Source: JAHEJB01 sp041748175 (GTDB lineage Bacteria; Bacteroidota; Rhodothermia; Rhodothermales; Rubricoccaceae). Taken from it: a stretch of 64,000 nt of DNA. Shown piece after piece: positions 63,511-64,000 of this stretch. The stretch spans positions 1 through 64,000 of the forward strand of contig JBGTDU010000083.1 of NCBI GenBank assembly GCA_041748175.1. Direction: 5' to 3'. How positions within the stretch are numbered: position 1 is the first letter of the stretch; the number at the start of each line of letters is the position of its first letter. Made by a program: the position numbers and the translations under genes. Below the pieces are notes generated by a model, which searched no databases, was not told the DNA's origin, and worked only from the letters and a program-made list of their open reading frames with translations.

Positions 63511-64000
63511 CTATTTTGAAGCCTGAATCCAGTGCACCGCATTTTGAACAAGTTGCGCTGTGGTTTGCAACCCGAGTTTGTCCTTTAGTCGGCTGCGATA
63601 GGAATCGACCGTCTTGACGCTGACGTTTAGTGAGTGCGCAATTTCACGCCGTGAAGCACCGCAGCCCGTGTGCTCATAGACCTCTAATTCGCGATCGCTG
63701 AGCCGCTCGATTGCCGATTGTGCCTCGTTGAAATGGGATAGGCCTACCAAGATTCGGGTCTTTGCTTTTTGAGTGACGTAGACGCCGCCCTCAAGAATTT
63801 GTTGAACGGCATCGACCAGTGTCTGATCGGCTTCACTTTTTGTTATGAAGCCTCGGGCACCAGCCCGCAGCGCTCGTTCGGCATAGAGATCTTCGTCATG
63901 CCGTGTCAGGACGAGGACAAGAAGTGTCGGCCACCGAGCGATCGCTTGTTTGACAAACTCTATTCCATTGACGCCTGGCAGAGATATGTCCGTGATAACC
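63511..64000 (-). CDS. NarL/FixJ-family response regulator (N-terminus beyond window)
   Basis: About 163 codons are visible. The start of the receiver domain lies beyond 64000; the visible part begins with VITDISLPGVNGIEFV, where the Asp before ISLPG is the phosphorylation site, and continues with LVLVLTRHDEDLYAERAL and GARGFITKSEADQTL (the conserved Lys). The C-terminal LuxR-type HTH is LSDRELEVYEHTGCGASRRE followed by IAHSLNVSVKTVDSYRSRL. It probably binds DNA as a dimer upon phosphorylation. Only 51 bases separate it from the lasso B1 gene, so it may control or be co-transcribed with the lasso operon; its sensor kinase is not in the window. Confidence 0.92.
   Translation of the reverse strand, partial: VITDISLPGVNGIEFVKQAIARWPTLLVLVLTRHDEDLYAERALRAGARGFITKSEADQTLVDAVQQILEGGVYVTQKAKTRILVGLSHFNEAQSAIERLSDRELEVYEHTGCGASRREIAHSLNVSVKTVDSYRSRLKDKLGLQTTAQLVQNAVHWIQASK

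Noticed and set aside
1..64000. CRISPR arrays, tRNA or rRNA genes
   Set aside because: No regularly spaced direct repeats and no tRNA- or rRNA-like segments were seen on reading both strands.

Overview
The window reads as part of a genomic island of a moderately GC-rich, Gram-negative environmental bacterium. The outer-membrane-type polysaccharide machinery, the hybrid assembly line and the lasso peptide operon fit groups such as Rhodothermota/Bacteroidota, Gemmatimonadota or Acidobacteriota, but no marker in the window fixes the phylum. Almost everything is on the minus strand, so transcription runs from high to low coordinates. Genes are packed with many 4-base ATGA/GTGA overlaps, and TTG and GTG starts are common.

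Region 1 (1-27887) is a polysaccharide locus. It opens, in transcription order, with a glycosyltransferase (26619-27887), a WbaP-like phosphoglycosyl transferase (25056-26606), a Wzc-like chain-length/tyrosine kinase protein (22646-25036), a very small SLBB protein (22126-22632) and an MsbA/PglK-like ABC exporter (20204-22090). A sulfotransferase, two nucleotide-sugar epimerase-type SDRs, an O-antigen polymerase/ligase-like membrane protein, an exostosin-like transferase, an AsnB-type amidotransferase and about ten further glycosyltransferases follow. One GT2 gene (14623-15430) is broken by a frameshift. A methyltransferase (2515-3264) is the only convincing large gene on the plus strand.

Region 2 (28147-55691) is one NRPS/PKS cluster. 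In gene order it encodes: an FkbH-carrier protein (predicted glyceryl starter); C-A(Ser-like)-PCP; KS-AT-ACP-aminotransferase-C-A(Gly-like)-PCP; a formyltransferase/C-remnant/A(Gly-like) protein whose A domain is split by a luciferase-like monooxygenase, plus PCP; KS-AT-KR-DH-ACP-TE; a membrane-anchored SGNH hydrolase; a second thioesterase with a Cys in the nucleophile elbow; and an Sfp-type phosphopantetheinyl transferase. If collinear, the scaffold would be glyceryl-Ser extended by one malonate-type unit with beta-amination, then Gly, an oxidised Gly-type unit, and a reduced/dehydrated C2 unit. A 164-bp MITE-like element sits between the second thioesterase and the SGNH hydrolase.

Region 3 (55919-64000) is a lasso peptide operon of the kinase/nucleotidyltransferase (paeninodin-like) type: response regulator (partial), RRE protein B1, HprK-like kinase, B2 protease, cyclase C, precursor A with its own strong terminator, ABC exporter D and nucleotidyltransferase N. 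The precursor ends in Ser, the site the kinase family modifies. Its canonical core register puts the first acidic residue at position 10 instead of 7-9, which is the oddest single feature of this operon.
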